Translations under genes and position numbers: made by a program | Notes under the pieces: model-generated | Databases searched by the model: none | Told to the model about the DNA's origin: nothing | Seen by the model: the letters and a program-made list of their open reading frames with translations, nothing else | Assembly (NCBI GenBank): GCA_902602105.1 | Contig: CACKPP010000013.1 | Span: 1 to 15,144 of the forward strand | Length of the DNA: 15,144 nt | From: an uncultured Pelagibacteraceae bacterium | GTDB taxonomy: Bacteria; Pseudomonadota; Alphaproteobacteria; Pelagibacterales; Pelagibacteraceae | Reading direction: 5' to 3' | Shown: one piece after another, positions 1 through 6,538 of the stretch | How the letters are laid out: each line of letters opens with the position of its first letter | Numbering within the stretch: the first letter of the stretch is position 1

Positions 1-2
1 TT

Positions 3-581
3 TTAATCTTAGACGTATTGCAAGACTTTTTTGGTGGTAATGAGATAGTTAGATCAGACGTTAATTTTTTCTTAAAATCTGTATTAGGTAAAATGGTCAA
101 AGATTTAGGTATCACAATATTAGTTATTGCGCACCCGTCTTTGTCAGGTCAAATGGGACACAAATATTCAGGCTCTACATCGTGGCGTGGTGGTTTTAGG
201 TCTATGTGGTATTTAGACAAATTAGACGACGACAATTCTAATACATTAATTTTAAATAAATTTAAGTCTAACTATTCTAAGTCAGGCGATGAAGAAAACG
301 CATATTTTAAATTTGATAATGGTTGCTTTACTGCATACGAAAAAGATCAAATGGAAAGTGCAGATCTTCGTACATTTATGCCAAAAGTTTTAGAAACAGT
401 TGGATATTTAAACGAACAGAAAACGCCTTTAATGAAACGAGGCAAATTATATTTAGATATTATTCACAGTTTATTACCTGATACTACAAAAGATGTTATT
501 GAGAAATGTATTATTGAACATCAACGTAAGGGAACTGTAAAATATATTGACAAAAAGGGTTGGTTAAAAAGCTATGTTTAA
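3..581 (+). CDS. RepA/AAA_25-like replicative ATPase (helicase superfamily), 5'-truncated by window edge
   Basis: C-terminal part of a RecA-fold ATPase of the RepA/DnaB/KaiC type, probably a phage replicative helicase or helicase-like factor. The reading frame is open to the window edge. Codons before the first TTG (position 18) read L-I-L-D-V-L-Q-D-F-F-G-G-N-E, where LILD is a Walker B strand and its aspartate, so the true start lies upstream. Next come the strand ILVIAHPS and the GSTSWRG...R segment typical of AAA_25 proteins. The Walker A motif must be outside the window. The last 70 or so residues look like a small winged-helix tail. It is the last gene before the control region that precedes the structural genes. 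Confident of the fold; helicase function is inferred from family and from phage context. Confidence 0.8.
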   Translation, partial: LILDVLQDFFGGNEIVRSDVNFFLKSVLGKMVKDLGITILVIAHPSLSGQMGHKYSGSTSWRGGFRSMWYLDKLDDDNSNTLILNKFKSNYSKSGDEENAYFKFDNGCFTAYEKDQMESADLRTFMPKVLETVGYLNEQKTPLMKRGKLYLDIIHSLLPDTTKDVIEKCIIEHQRKGTVKYIDKKGWLKSYV

Positions 582-594
582 TGCCATTTTTTTA

Positions 595-691
595 ATTTCC
601 GACATTTTGCGGAAATCAAAAATGACCCGCTATTTTATTGACTTATTTTGGCGCGGAAATCAGATCGCCTTATATATAAATATATTTTCCG
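595..691 (+). repeat. Four-copy TTTCCG/CGGAAA operator-like repeat
   Basis: The word TTTCCG occurs at 596-601 and 686-691 and its complement CGGAAA at 610-615 and 654-659. The first pair forms a 7-bp inverted repeat ATTTCCG/CGGAAAT (595-601 and 610-616) with an 8-nt loop. The two CGGAAA copies share the longer word GCGGAAATCA (609-618, 653-662). This many copies in under 100 bp is more than chance predicts. An operator for a regulator such as the adjacent HTH protein is a reasonable guess, not shown. Confidence 0.45.
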
Positions 692-738
692 CCAACCCTA
701 AGAGAAATTATAAAATTTCTCATAGGGGGTTGGAATGA
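622..738 (+). CDS. Possible 38-aa small ORF coupled to the HTH gene
   Basis: An ATG at 622 opens 38 codons ending in TGA at 736-738, so stop and next start overlap as ATGA, an arrangement often used for translational coupling. The predicted peptide begins MTRYFIDLFWRGNQ and ends SHRGLE; it is basic with aromatic residues and has no family I recognise. The upstream GGAAA at 611-615 is a poor but possible ribosome-binding site. The 3' third coincides with the hairpin at 692-733, so the ATGA overlap may be accidental. Low confidence. Confidence 0.28.
   Translation: MTRYFIDLFWRGNQIALYINIFSANPKRNYKISHRGLE
648..676 (+). promoter_or_regulatory. Weak candidate sigma70-type promoter
   Basis: TTGGCG (648-653) and TATATA (671-676) are separated by 17 bp, and the -35-like box overlaps a CGGAAA repeat. 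Each box is only a 4/6-level match, and AT-rich DNA gives many such pairs, so this is a suggestion only. If real, it would drive the HTH gene and be well placed for repression through the repeats. Confidence 0.25.
692..733 (+). promoter_or_regulatory. Long hairpin masking the HTH gene's ribosome-binding site
   Basis: CCAACCC (692-698) pairs with GGGTTGG (727-733), TA with TA, and GAGAAATT (702-709) with AATTTCTC (714-721) around a 4-nt loop (710-713), with one A-A mismatch and a GG bulge (725-726). The 3' arm contains the only Shine-Dalgarno-like purine run (AGGGGG, 724-729) ahead of the ATG at 735. There is no U-run after it, so a terminator is unlikely. Translational control of the HTH gene, or a protein-binding palindrome, fits better. 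Confidence 0.55.
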
Positions 739-1193
739 GTTTTATAAAGCCGTTAGATCGTCGTAAGCTTAAATGGGTATTAATACGTCGCGGTCGTATG
801 GTGGCTAAGAACGTTAATGAATGTTGGTTAGATACTAACTTTGATAAAGGCTACATTAACAACGAATTACATTTTGCAGGTGTTAAATTGAGAGGTATTT
901 ACGAACGTACTAAACCTAAGTCTATTATTAGTTACAATACAGATAGAATAGATACAGGCGGAACTTGGATAGATAATAATATCGGTCGTTTGCACGCTTT
1001 AGATAAGCTTAAAATAATAACAAAAGAGTTAGGTAAATCTGATTATCAGCTAACTGTATTACATTGTTGCGATGATTTTTCTTATGGCGAAATAGGTAAG
1101 AAGCTACATCTTACACGTCAAACAGTTGCTAAACGTATGAAAGTAAGCCTTAGCAATCTATTTTATATATTTAATCAAGGTATTGTACGGTAA
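735..1193 (+). CDS. HTH protein, sigma-70 region 4-like; putative late-gene regulator
   Basis: A 152-aa basic protein. Residues about 112-145 (DDFSYGEIGKKLHLTRQTV followed by AKRMKVSLSNL) form a helix-turn-helix of the sigma-70 region 4 / DUF6456 style: a GEIGKKL scaffold helix, a turn at HLT and a recognition helix RQTVAKRMK. The N-terminal 90 residues have no family I can name and contain many Arg/Lys. It sits alone between the replication ATPase and the structural genes, flanked on both sides by regulatory-looking intergenic DNA, which is where phage late activators are often encoded. Its own ribosome-binding site is buried in a hairpin, hinting that its synthesis is controlled. A DNA-binding role is well supported; late activation is inference. 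Confidence 0.65.
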   Translation: MSFIKPLDRRKLKWVLIRRGRMVAKNVNECWLDTNFDKGYINNELHFAGVKLRGIYERTKPKSIISYNTDRIDTGGTWIDNNIGRLHALDKLKIITKELGKSDYQLTVLHCCDDFSYGEIGKKLHLTRQTVAKRMKVSLSNLFYIFNQGIVR

Positions 1194-1225
1194 ATAAATA
1201 ACTCATTTATATACCCTAATTGTAT

Positions 1226-1255
1226 TTAACGCTAAATATGTTACCGAATTATAAT
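1226..1255 (+). promoter_or_regulatory. Candidate late promoter upstream of the structural operon
   Basis: A perfect TATAAT (1250-1255) follows TTAACG (1226-1231, 4/6 match to TTGACA) with an 18-bp spacer. It lies in the 155-bp gap after the HTH gene and before the first structural gene, with a predicted start near 1262. No other -10 of this quality is seen in the gap. Position supports a role as operon promoter. Confidence 0.42.
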
Positions 1256-1276
1256 TGGAGTATTGCGCAAATAATC

Positions 1277-1317
1277 AGGCTCTTTAGGTGTTAGAGCCTA
1301 CGTTCGCGAGAGTGAGC
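1277..1317 (+). promoter_or_regulatory. Structured GC-rich leader (hairpin with alternative pairings)
   Basis: A perfect 7-bp stem AGGCTCT/AGAGCCT (1277-1283 and 1293-1299) encloses a 9-nt loop. It is followed by a small CG-TTCG-CG element (1301-1308) and AGAGTGAGC (1309-1317), whose AGAG or GAGC could compete for the same 5' arm. No U-run follows, so it is not a normal terminator. It stands out as GC-rich inside AT-rich DNA. Possibilities are a leader RNA structure, an attenuator, or part of the cos region; none is shown. Confidence 0.4.
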
Positions 1318-1348
1318 AAAATAAAATAAATAAACACCAATAATCATT

Positions 1349-1990
1349 ATGGCAAAAATAGGTATGAAGTTAGACGTTAAGTCTAACATAAAACAATTTA
1401 CAAAAGGTTTAGATAGAGTTGGTAAAAGTCAAATACCTTTTACTACAAATGAAACAATTGGTAATACTGCTTTTACTTTGCGTAACGCAACTGTAAAAGA
1501 AATGCCTAAGCACGTTGATAGACCAACAAACAAAACATTAAAGGACGTTAGGTATCAAGCACCTAAGCGTAGTAAAACTGCTTTACCTGTTGGTTATGTT
1601 TATTTTAGTCCGTTAGTTACAAACTATTTAAAGTATTCTATTATGGGTGGCTCACGTCCTTATAAAAAAGGTAGAGTGTTGCCAACAAGAAACGTAAGCT
1701 TAAATGCTTTTGGTAACGTTCGTAACCACCGTAATATTATTTCATCATTTAGAAATAAGAAGAACCATTTTATAAACTCAACAGGAATATTCCAAAGACA
1801 AAAAGACGGCAGGGCTAAAGCATTATATATTTTTGAGAAGCGAGCAGTAAAATATAAAAAAACATTTCCGTTCTTTGAGATAATGGAAAAGAAGTCAGGA
1901 AAAATATTTAATTACTTTTTTCAAAAGAACTTACAAAAGAATATTGATAAAACAAAAGAGTTACTAAGCAAAGGGGTCATAAAGATATAA
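1349..1990 (+). CDS. gpZ-like minor tail / tail-completion protein
   Basis: A 213-aa strongly basic protein resembling lambda gpZ in layout. The N-terminal part (residues about 12-50) runs from a GLDRVGKSQIPFTTNETIGN-type helix into LRNATVKEM, a basic middle stretch ends near residue 110, and the C-terminal part (about 158-205) reads ALYIFEKRAVKYKKTFPFFE, as in gpZ segments ending in a long C-terminal helix. In lambda, Z lies between FII and U; here those two neighbours are adjacent with no Z between them, which supports the call. No good Shine-Dalgarno precedes the ATG; Met6 (position 1364) is an alternative start. It is the first gene after the candidate late promoter. Other HK97-gp10-like tail-completion proteins remain possible. 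Confidence 0.5.
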   Translation: MAKIGMKLDVKSNIKQFTKGLDRVGKSQIPFTTNETIGNTAFTLRNATVKEMPKHVDRPTNKTLKDVRYQAPKRSKTALPVGYVYFSPLVTNYLKYSIMGGSRPYKKGRVLPTRNVSLNAFGNVRNHRNIISSFRNKKNHFINSTGIFQRQKDGRAKALYIFEKRAVKYKKTFPFFEIMEKKSGKIFNYFFQKNLQKNIDKTKELLSKGVIKI

Positions 1991-2025
1991 TAAACCGCAT
2001 AAAACATAGGTTCTTTCTAGGTTTT

Positions 2026-2059
2026 TACTAGACGGTTTTTTCCCGACCGTAGTAGTTTT
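2026..2059 (+). terminator. Hairpin with short T-run between gpZ-like gene and TerS
   Basis: ACTA (2026-2029) and ACGGT (2031-2035) pair with ACCGT (2046-2050) and TAGT (2053-2056), with a small internal loop and a TTTTTTCCCG apical loop, followed by a T-run (2056-2059). It resembles a weak intrinsic terminator or partial attenuator. Because lambda-type cos sites sit just upstream of TerS, this imperfect palindrome could also belong to a packaging site. Weak either way. Confidence 0.3.
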
Positions 2060-2092
2060 GTAGCGACAGAAAATGTTAATTATAGATCACAA

Positions 2093-2659
2093 ATGAGTTA
2101 TGTTCCAATACCGATGACGGCTTCGCAATTGGTTACTGAACTAAATATAGACAGGCGTAAGCTAGGTCAGGTGTTAGTTAAGTGTCCAATTGTTAAACAA
2201 AGTGGTAAGATTAAATACTACTTAATACAAGATGTTATTAAACAATTGTATAGTAAGACCGACAAGCTAATTAGCTTAGAAGAAGCTAGAAAAAACAAAG
2301 TTATTGCGGAAGCAGAACTAATGGAACTTAATCTTGAAAAAGAAAAGGGTAACTTATTAGATCGTGATTTAGTTGATAAACAATGGGCTAGTCTAGTCTT
2401 ATCTTGTAAGAACAAGCTAGAAGCTATCCCAAATAAACTAGCACCTATTCTAGCAGTAGAGAATGGTATTGATGTATGTAAAAACATCTTAACCAATGAT
2501 ATTGCGGAAGCATTAAGTGAATTAGCAAAAGGCGAGGACATTGAACTTACAACAACAGAAAATACACAACACAATATTAAAGGCAGTAAGCCTGTTTCAA
2601 CCGATCGAACCATTAACAATAAGTCAATGGGCAGAAAAGTACAGATACCTAAGTCCTGA
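2093..2659 (+). CDS. terS: Terminase small subunit (Nu1-like)
   Basis: A 188-aa protein in the Nu1 position directly before TerL. It would recognise the phage packaging site and load the large subunit. Residues about 8-35 (MTASQLVTELNIDRRKLGQV) form a helix-turn-helix like that of Nu1. Residues about 60-100, rich in E, A and L (SLEEARKNKVIAEAELMEL, then LEKEKGNLLDRD), form the long helix and the GxLLxRDxV motif common in this family. The last 40 residues are polar and low in complexity and are encoded where the gene overlaps TerL. Stop is TGA, while most neighbours use TAA. No strong Shine-Dalgarno is seen before the ATG. Confidence 0.8.
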   Translation: MSYVPIPMTASQLVTELNIDRRKLGQVLVKCPIVKQSGKIKYYLIQDVIKQLYSKTDKLISLEEARKNKVIAEAELMELNLEKEKGNLLDRDLVDKQWASLVLSCKNKLEAIPNKLAPILAVENGIDVCKNILTNDIAEALSELAKGEDIELTTTENTQHNIKGSKPVSTDRTINNKSMGRKVQIPKS

Positions 2660-4340
2660 AAGTTCGTCAGAGGCAGGTAAGTATCTTACTAATCGTGCTT
2701 ACTATCAAGACGGTATGATGAGGGCGGTTAGCGACCCTAACGTTAGACGAGTTGTCTTTATGACAAGTTCGCAAGTAGGTAAGACAACTATACTAGAAAA
2801 TATTATTGGTTACTTTATACACTACGAACCGTCGCCTATTCTTATGGTTCAACCAACTTTAAGTATGGCTCAGGCTTTTAGTAAAGACAGGTTATCGTCA
2901 ATGATACGAGATTGTCCTGTACTAACAGATAAGGTTAAACCACCTAGAGAACGTGATAGTGGTAATACAGTTTTACATAAGGTCTTTACAGGCGGACATA
3001 TAAGTTTAGTTGGCTCTAATAGTACAAGTTCACTAGCAAGCCGACCTATAAGAGTTTTATTATTAGATGAGGTTGATCGTTTTGAAGTTAGCGCAAATGA
3101 GGGCGATGTAGTTTCTCTTGCAGTTAAAAGAACAACGACCTTTTGGAATAATAAAATTATAATGGTTAGTACACCTACGATTAAAGGCCTTAGTAGAATA
3201 GAACAAGAATATAACTTGTCAGATAAAAGAAAATTTTATGTTCCTTGTCCTGAGTGTAAAGAATTACAAGTTTTAGAATTTAAACAAGTTAAGTTTGACA
3301 AAGATAAACTACACGAAACGCATTATGCTTGTAGATTTTGTAATGACAAATGGGACGACAGTAAAAGGTGGAAAGCTATAAGACAAGGCCAATGGCAACC
3401 AACTGATAATTTTACAGGTATTGCAGGTTTTCATTTAAACGAATTTTATAGTAGTTGGTCAAGACTAGAGGACATAGTAAGAGATTTTTTAGAAAAAAAG
3501 AAACTACCTGAAACACTAAAGGTATTTACAAACACAACACTAGGCGAGAGTTGGGAAGATAAAGGTACAGGTTTAGATTTAAGTTTAAACGAACGTACTG
3601 AAAATTATAAACCTGATGAGTTTCCTGAGGGTGTTGTTTTATTAACCGCAGGTGTTGACGTACAGGCAAACAGAATAGAATTAAGTATATTAGGAATTGG
3701 TCTTAATGAGGAAATATGGGTTATAGATCATATCGTATTATATGGCGACCCGTCTGTCGCGACTATATGGTTAAAGTTAGATGAAGAATTAAAAAAGACT
3801 TACACACGACAAGACGGCAAGAAATTTTTAATTTCTTCCGCTTGTATTGATAGTGGTTATTACACTAATCAAGTTTATAGCTTTTGTAAGAACAAAGTAG
3901 CAAGACGTATCTATGCAATAAAAGGTGTTACAGGAAATAGACCAATATTTCCAAGACGTGCAAGTACAAACAACATTATGAAAACACCGTTGTTCGCAGT
4001 AGGTGTCGATAGTGCTAAAGATATTGTTTTGCAACGTATGAAGATTGACAAGACAGGTAATGGTTATGTTCACTTTCCTAATCATCTTGATATTGAATAC
4101 TTTGCACAACTACAATCAGAACGAATAAAAACAAAATATATAAAAGGTGTTGCAACTAGAGAATGGGTACAGGTTAGAAAACGTAACGAAGCTTGGGATT
4201 GTTTTATATACGCCTATATATCTTTTGTTTCACTTAACGCAGATTTAGACAAGATTAAATCTAGTTTAGAAACTAAACAAACTAAGCAACCACAAAGAAC
4301 AAGAATTAAAAATAACTTTATAACCAATTGGCGAGATTAA
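2541..4340 (+). CDS. terL: Terminase large subunit, GpA family (ATPase + nuclease)
   Basis: A 599-aa packaging motor of the lambda GpA family. The N-terminal signature LTISQWAEKYRYLSPE spans residues 25-40. Walker A is TSSQVGKT (75-82), Walker B VLLLDE (172-177). A zinc knuckle CPEC...CRFC (236-239, 264-267) is typical of GpA. Nuclease acidic residues appear in GVDVQ (D373), CIDSG (D437) and WDCF (D553). No ATG precedes the conserved N-terminus: the frame opens after a stop at 2523, and the only plausible start is TTG 2541 with GGCGAGG (2531-2537) three bases before it. This gives a 119-bp overlap with TerS, of which at least about 50 bp is certain because the conserved TISQW block starts near 2613. 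It would cut at cos and translocate DNA through the portal. Confidence 0.95.
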   Translation: MNLQQQKIHNTILKAVSLFQPIEPLTISQWAEKYRYLSPESSSEAGKYLTNRAYYQDGMMRAVSDPNVRRVVFMTSSQVGKTTILENIIGYFIHYEPSPILMVQPTLSMAQAFSKDRLSSMIRDCPVLTDKVKPPRERDSGNTVLHKVFTGGHISLVGSNSTSSLASRPIRVLLLDEVDRFEVSANEGDVVSLAVKRTTTFWNNKIIMVSTPTIKGLSRIEQEYNLSDKRKFYVPCPECKELQVLEFKQVKFDKDKLHETHYACRFCNDKWDDSKRWKAIRQGQWQPTDNFTGIAGFHLNEFYSSWSRLEDIVRDFLEKKKLPETLKVFTNTTLGESWEDKGTGLDLSLNERTENYKPDEFPEGVVLLTAGVDVQANRIELSILGIGLNEEIWVIDHIVLYGDPSVATIWLKLDEELKKTYTRQDGKKFLISSACIDSGYYTNQVYSFCKNKVARRIYAIKGVTGNRPIFPRRASTNNIMKTPLFAVGVDSAKDIVLQRMKIDKTGNGYVHFPNHLDIEYFAQLQSERIKTKYIKGVATREWVQVRKRNEAWDCFIYAYISFVSLNADLDKIKSSLETKQTKQPQRTRIKNNFITNWRD

Positions 4341-4979
4341 ATGGCAAACAGACTTACAACAATACAAAATTATATACCGTATGAATTTTACGCAGGCGAT
4401 ACGGTAATTTGGCAAATAGAAAATTTAAACACAGATTATTCTAATTCTGCTCATACATTAACGTATAAGTTTAGATTAGAGAACAACGGGTCAACAACTT
4501 TTTCAGTTGACGCGACCGCCGACGGAAACAATTATAAGATAACACTTGGCGCAAGCACGACGGCTAGTATTACAGAGGGTAAATATAATTTTATTTCTTA
4601 TGTAACTAGAACAAGTGATAACGCTAGAGTTACCGTTGATCGTGGTATGATTGAGGTTAAACCCAATCTTGCTAGTAGTACGAGTGAAACAAGATCGCAC
4701 GCTAAGAAAATGTTAGACTTAATTGAAAGTCTATTAGAGGGTAAAGCAACAAAAGATGTTTCAAGTTATTCTATTGCAGGTCGTTCATTAAATAAAATGG
4801 GCGTATCAGAATTATTAGAATGGCGAAATTATTATAAGACAGAATACAATAGAGAAATCTCTAAGCAACGTAATGAGAATGAGGACGGCTCAGGTAATAC
4901 TATAAAAATTTCTTTTGGCGACAACAAATCACTTGGTTACTACGATCACTTAAAAAACAGAAAATATTACGGTAACTAA
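4341..4979 (+). CDS. gpW-like head-completion protein fused to a beta-rich N-terminal domain
   Basis: A 212-aa protein in lambda's gpW slot between TerL and portal, starting on the base after the TerL stop with GGCGAG (4329-4334) as ribosome-binding site. Residues 1-108 read as a beta-sandwich (YEFYAGDTVIWQIE, LTYKFRLEN, YKITLGAST, KYNFISYVTR, GMIEVKPNL). Residues 115-172 (RSHAKKMLDLIESLLEGKAT; YSIAGRSLNKM; SELLEWRNYYKTEY) match the helix-hairpin-helix layout of gpW-like proteins, which plug the portal ring after packaging. The C-terminal 40 residues are polar. Classical gpW is only about 68 aa, so this is an extended form. The C-terminal assignment is fairly secure; the beta domain may be a decoration or tail-like module. 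Confidence 0.68.
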   Translation: MANRLTTIQNYIPYEFYAGDTVIWQIENLNTDYSNSAHTLTYKFRLENNGSTTFSVDATADGNNYKITLGASTTASITEGKYNFISYVTRTSDNARVTVDRGMIEVKPNLASSTSETRSHAKKMLDLIESLLEGKATKDVSSYSIAGRSLNKMGVSELLEWRNYYKTEYNREISKQRNENEDGSGNTIKISFGDNKSLGYYDHLKNRKYYGN

Positions 4980-4991
4980 GGAAAAATTATA

Positions 4992-6491
4992 ATGGCGAAA
5001 AAATGGTACGATTTTTTTCTTCGTAGAAAAAAAGAGGGTAAGAGAAGTTTTGACGGCGCGCAAAACTCACGATTATTAAATGACTTTGTTGGTTCTAGTA
5101 GATCAGCAGACGATATATTAAAAACAGATTTAAGAAAATTAAAAGATAGATGTAGAGATTTAGCAAGAAATAATGAATTTGTTAGACGTTACATTAATCT
5201 TATGAAAACAAATGTAATTGGTTCTCACGGAATACAATTACAAGTAAGAGCAAAAGACCCAACAGGTAATTTAGATTATGTGGCTAATAACATTATAGAG
5301 AGCCGTTGGAAACGTTGGGTTAAAAAAGAGAATTGCGACATAGCACAAAGATTATCTTGGTTAGATATGCAGAACTTATTTGTGCAAACATTATTTACAG
5401 ACGGCGAAGTTTTAATACAGTTTATTCCTAACGCAGATAACGATTTTAAATTTGCTATAAATTTTTTAGATTGTGATTTAATTGACGAAAATAAGAACGG
5501 TCATAATGGCAAAAATGAAATTAGAATGGGCGTAGAATTTGACAACAAAACTAAACGTCCTGTTGCTTACTATTTATTTGATAAGAACCCACACGAAAAT
5601 TATTTACATTATGGTTCGTCAAGTAGCAAAAGAGTAAGTGCAGAAAATTTAATGCACGTTTATATGATTGAACGACCTAATCAAAGTAGAGGGTTTAGTC
5701 CTATATCATCGTGTATAAAAGAATTAAAAATGCTACACGCATACGCGGAAGCTGAACTAATCGCTAGTAGAGTTGGTGCTAGTTCTATGGGATTTATAAC
5801 ATCGCCCTCAGGCGACGGTTATGTTGGCGAGAATACTGCAAGCGACGGATTTAGTCCGATGATGAATGTAGAAGCAGGAACAATACAACAGTTACCGCAG
5901 GGAACAGATTTTAAACAGTTTCAAACTAACCACCCAACAACTGCGTTTGACCCGTTTATAAAAACAATATTAAGACAAATATCAGCAGGTCTAAACGTAA
6001 GTTACAATGATCTTAGTAATGATTTAACAAGTGTAAATTATTCTAGCATAAGACAGGGTGCTTTAATTGACAGAGATTATTATAAAACTATACAACAATT
6101 CGTAATAGATCATTTTACTAAGCCTATCTATGAACGTTGGTTAAAAATGTATTTAACAATTGCAGACGACCAACTATCGCCTTTACCAATGGCTAAGTAT
6201 GACAAGTTTAGTAGTTGTGTATTTATACCAAGAAATTTTGAGTGGATTGACCCGCTTAAAGAAATGAACGCGCAGGTTACAGGATTAAAAGCAGGCGTGG
6301 TTACTTTGTCAGATGTTGTCGGCAAATATGGACGTGATGTTGAAACACACTTTGAGCAGTTACAACAAGAACGTAAGTTAGCTGAGGACTTTGATATTAA
6401 TTATGTATTTGAGCCTTACGGCGAAAAGAAAAAAGAGGGAGTACAAAATAATGAATTGTCTATGCAAGAAAGTGAAGAAGAAAATAATTAA
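4992..6491 (+). CDS. Portal protein, lambda family
   Basis: A 499-aa portal of the lambda gpB type (Phage_portal_2). It forms the dodecameric ring at the capsid vertex through which TerL pumps DNA. Family marks: RSFDGAQNSRLLNDF (18-32), LRKLKDRCRDLARNNEFVRR with YINLMKTNVIGSHGIQLQ (48-84), the WLDMQNLFVQTLFTDGEV segment, the SRVGASSMGFI helix, and ISAGLNVSYNDLSNDLTSVN followed by SSIRQGALIDRD in the C-terminal third. AAGGA (4978-4982) precedes the ATG with a 9-nt spacer. The 3' end overlaps a 28-codon ORF in another frame. The acidic C-terminal tail ends in EEENN. Length is close to lambda gpB (533 aa). Confidence 0.95.
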   Translation: MAKKWYDFFLRRKKEGKRSFDGAQNSRLLNDFVGSSRSADDILKTDLRKLKDRCRDLARNNEFVRRYINLMKTNVIGSHGIQLQVRAKDPTGNLDYVANNIIESRWKRWVKKENCDIAQRLSWLDMQNLFVQTLFTDGEVLIQFIPNADNDFKFAINFLDCDLIDENKNGHNGKNEIRMGVEFDNKTKRPVAYYLFDKNPHENYLHYGSSSSKRVSAENLMHVYMIERPNQSRGFSPISSCIKELKMLHAYAEAELIASRVGASSMGFITSPSGDGYVGENTASDGFSPMMNVEAGTIQQLPQGTDFKQFQTNHPTTAFDPFIKTILRQISAGLNVSYNDLSNDLTSVNYSSIRQGALIDRDYYKTIQQFVIDHFTKPIYERWLKMYLTIADDQLSPLPMAKYDKFSSCVFIPRNFEWIDPLKEMNAQVTGLKAGVVTLSDVVGKYGRDVETHFEQLQQERKLAEDFDINYVFEPYGEKKKEGVQNNELSMQESEEENN

Positions 6492-6537
6492 TGCGTGGAA
6501 GTGGTACGTCAATTGGTTATTTAAAAAGGTAAAATAA
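6451..6537 (+). CDS. 28-aa Lys/Trp-rich peptide ORF between portal and capsid genes
   Basis: An ATG at 6451, inside the portal's last codons but in a different frame, opens 28 codons ending with TAA at 6535-6537, one base before the capsid-fusion ATG at 6539. It fills the otherwise empty 47-nt gap exactly. AGAGGGAG (6434-6441) is the best Shine-Dalgarno nearby, 9 nt from the ATG. The product starts MNCLCKKVKKK, has a central IINAWKWYVNWLF and ends KKVK: 10 lysines, 3 tryptophans, two cysteines, no acidic residue. This looks amphipathic and membrane- or nucleic-acid-binding. No family recognised. It could merely be a leader that couples translation of the next gene. Confidence 0.45.
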   Translation: MNCLCKKVKKKIINAWKWYVNWLFKKVK

Positions 6538-6538
6538 T

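Larger units (their letters stand above)
582..734 (+). promoter_or_regulatory. Control region between replication and late genes
   Basis: 153 bases between the ATPase and the HTH gene. It holds four copies of a 6-bp word in both orientations, an AT-rich tract (671-685), a possible small ORF and a long hairpin ending one base before the next ATG. The base composition and symmetry suggest transcriptional and/or translational control of the HTH gene, but no element here is individually proven. Confidence 0.5.

Noticed and set aside
18..581. TTG at 18 as start of the first gene
   Set aside because: The frame is open to the window edge and the preceding codons encode the Walker B strand LILD, so the gene is truncated, not started, here.
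1238..1294. 18-codon leader peptide with its stop inside the 1277-1299 hairpin
   Set aside because: It lacks a ribosome-binding site, and the candidate -10 box at 1250-1255 lies within it, so a transcript starting near 1262 would not contain its start codon. No run of regulatory codons is present.
1194..1348. tRNA or small structured RNA in the gap after the HTH gene
   Set aside because: No T-loop consensus (GTTCRANYC), no acceptor stem of 7 bp at tRNA spacing; the hairpin alone does not support an RNA gene.
2218..2619. 133-codon open frame on the - strand within the TerS gene
   Set aside because: Shadow of the TerS frame; serine/leucine-rich composition mirrors the + strand codons, no ribosome-binding site, and all real genes run on the + strand.
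6491..6532. 13-codon ORF from the ATG overlapping the portal stop
   Set aside because: Shorter, without its own ribosome-binding site at good spacing, and in conflict with the 28-codon frame, which has one and ends neatly before the capsid start.
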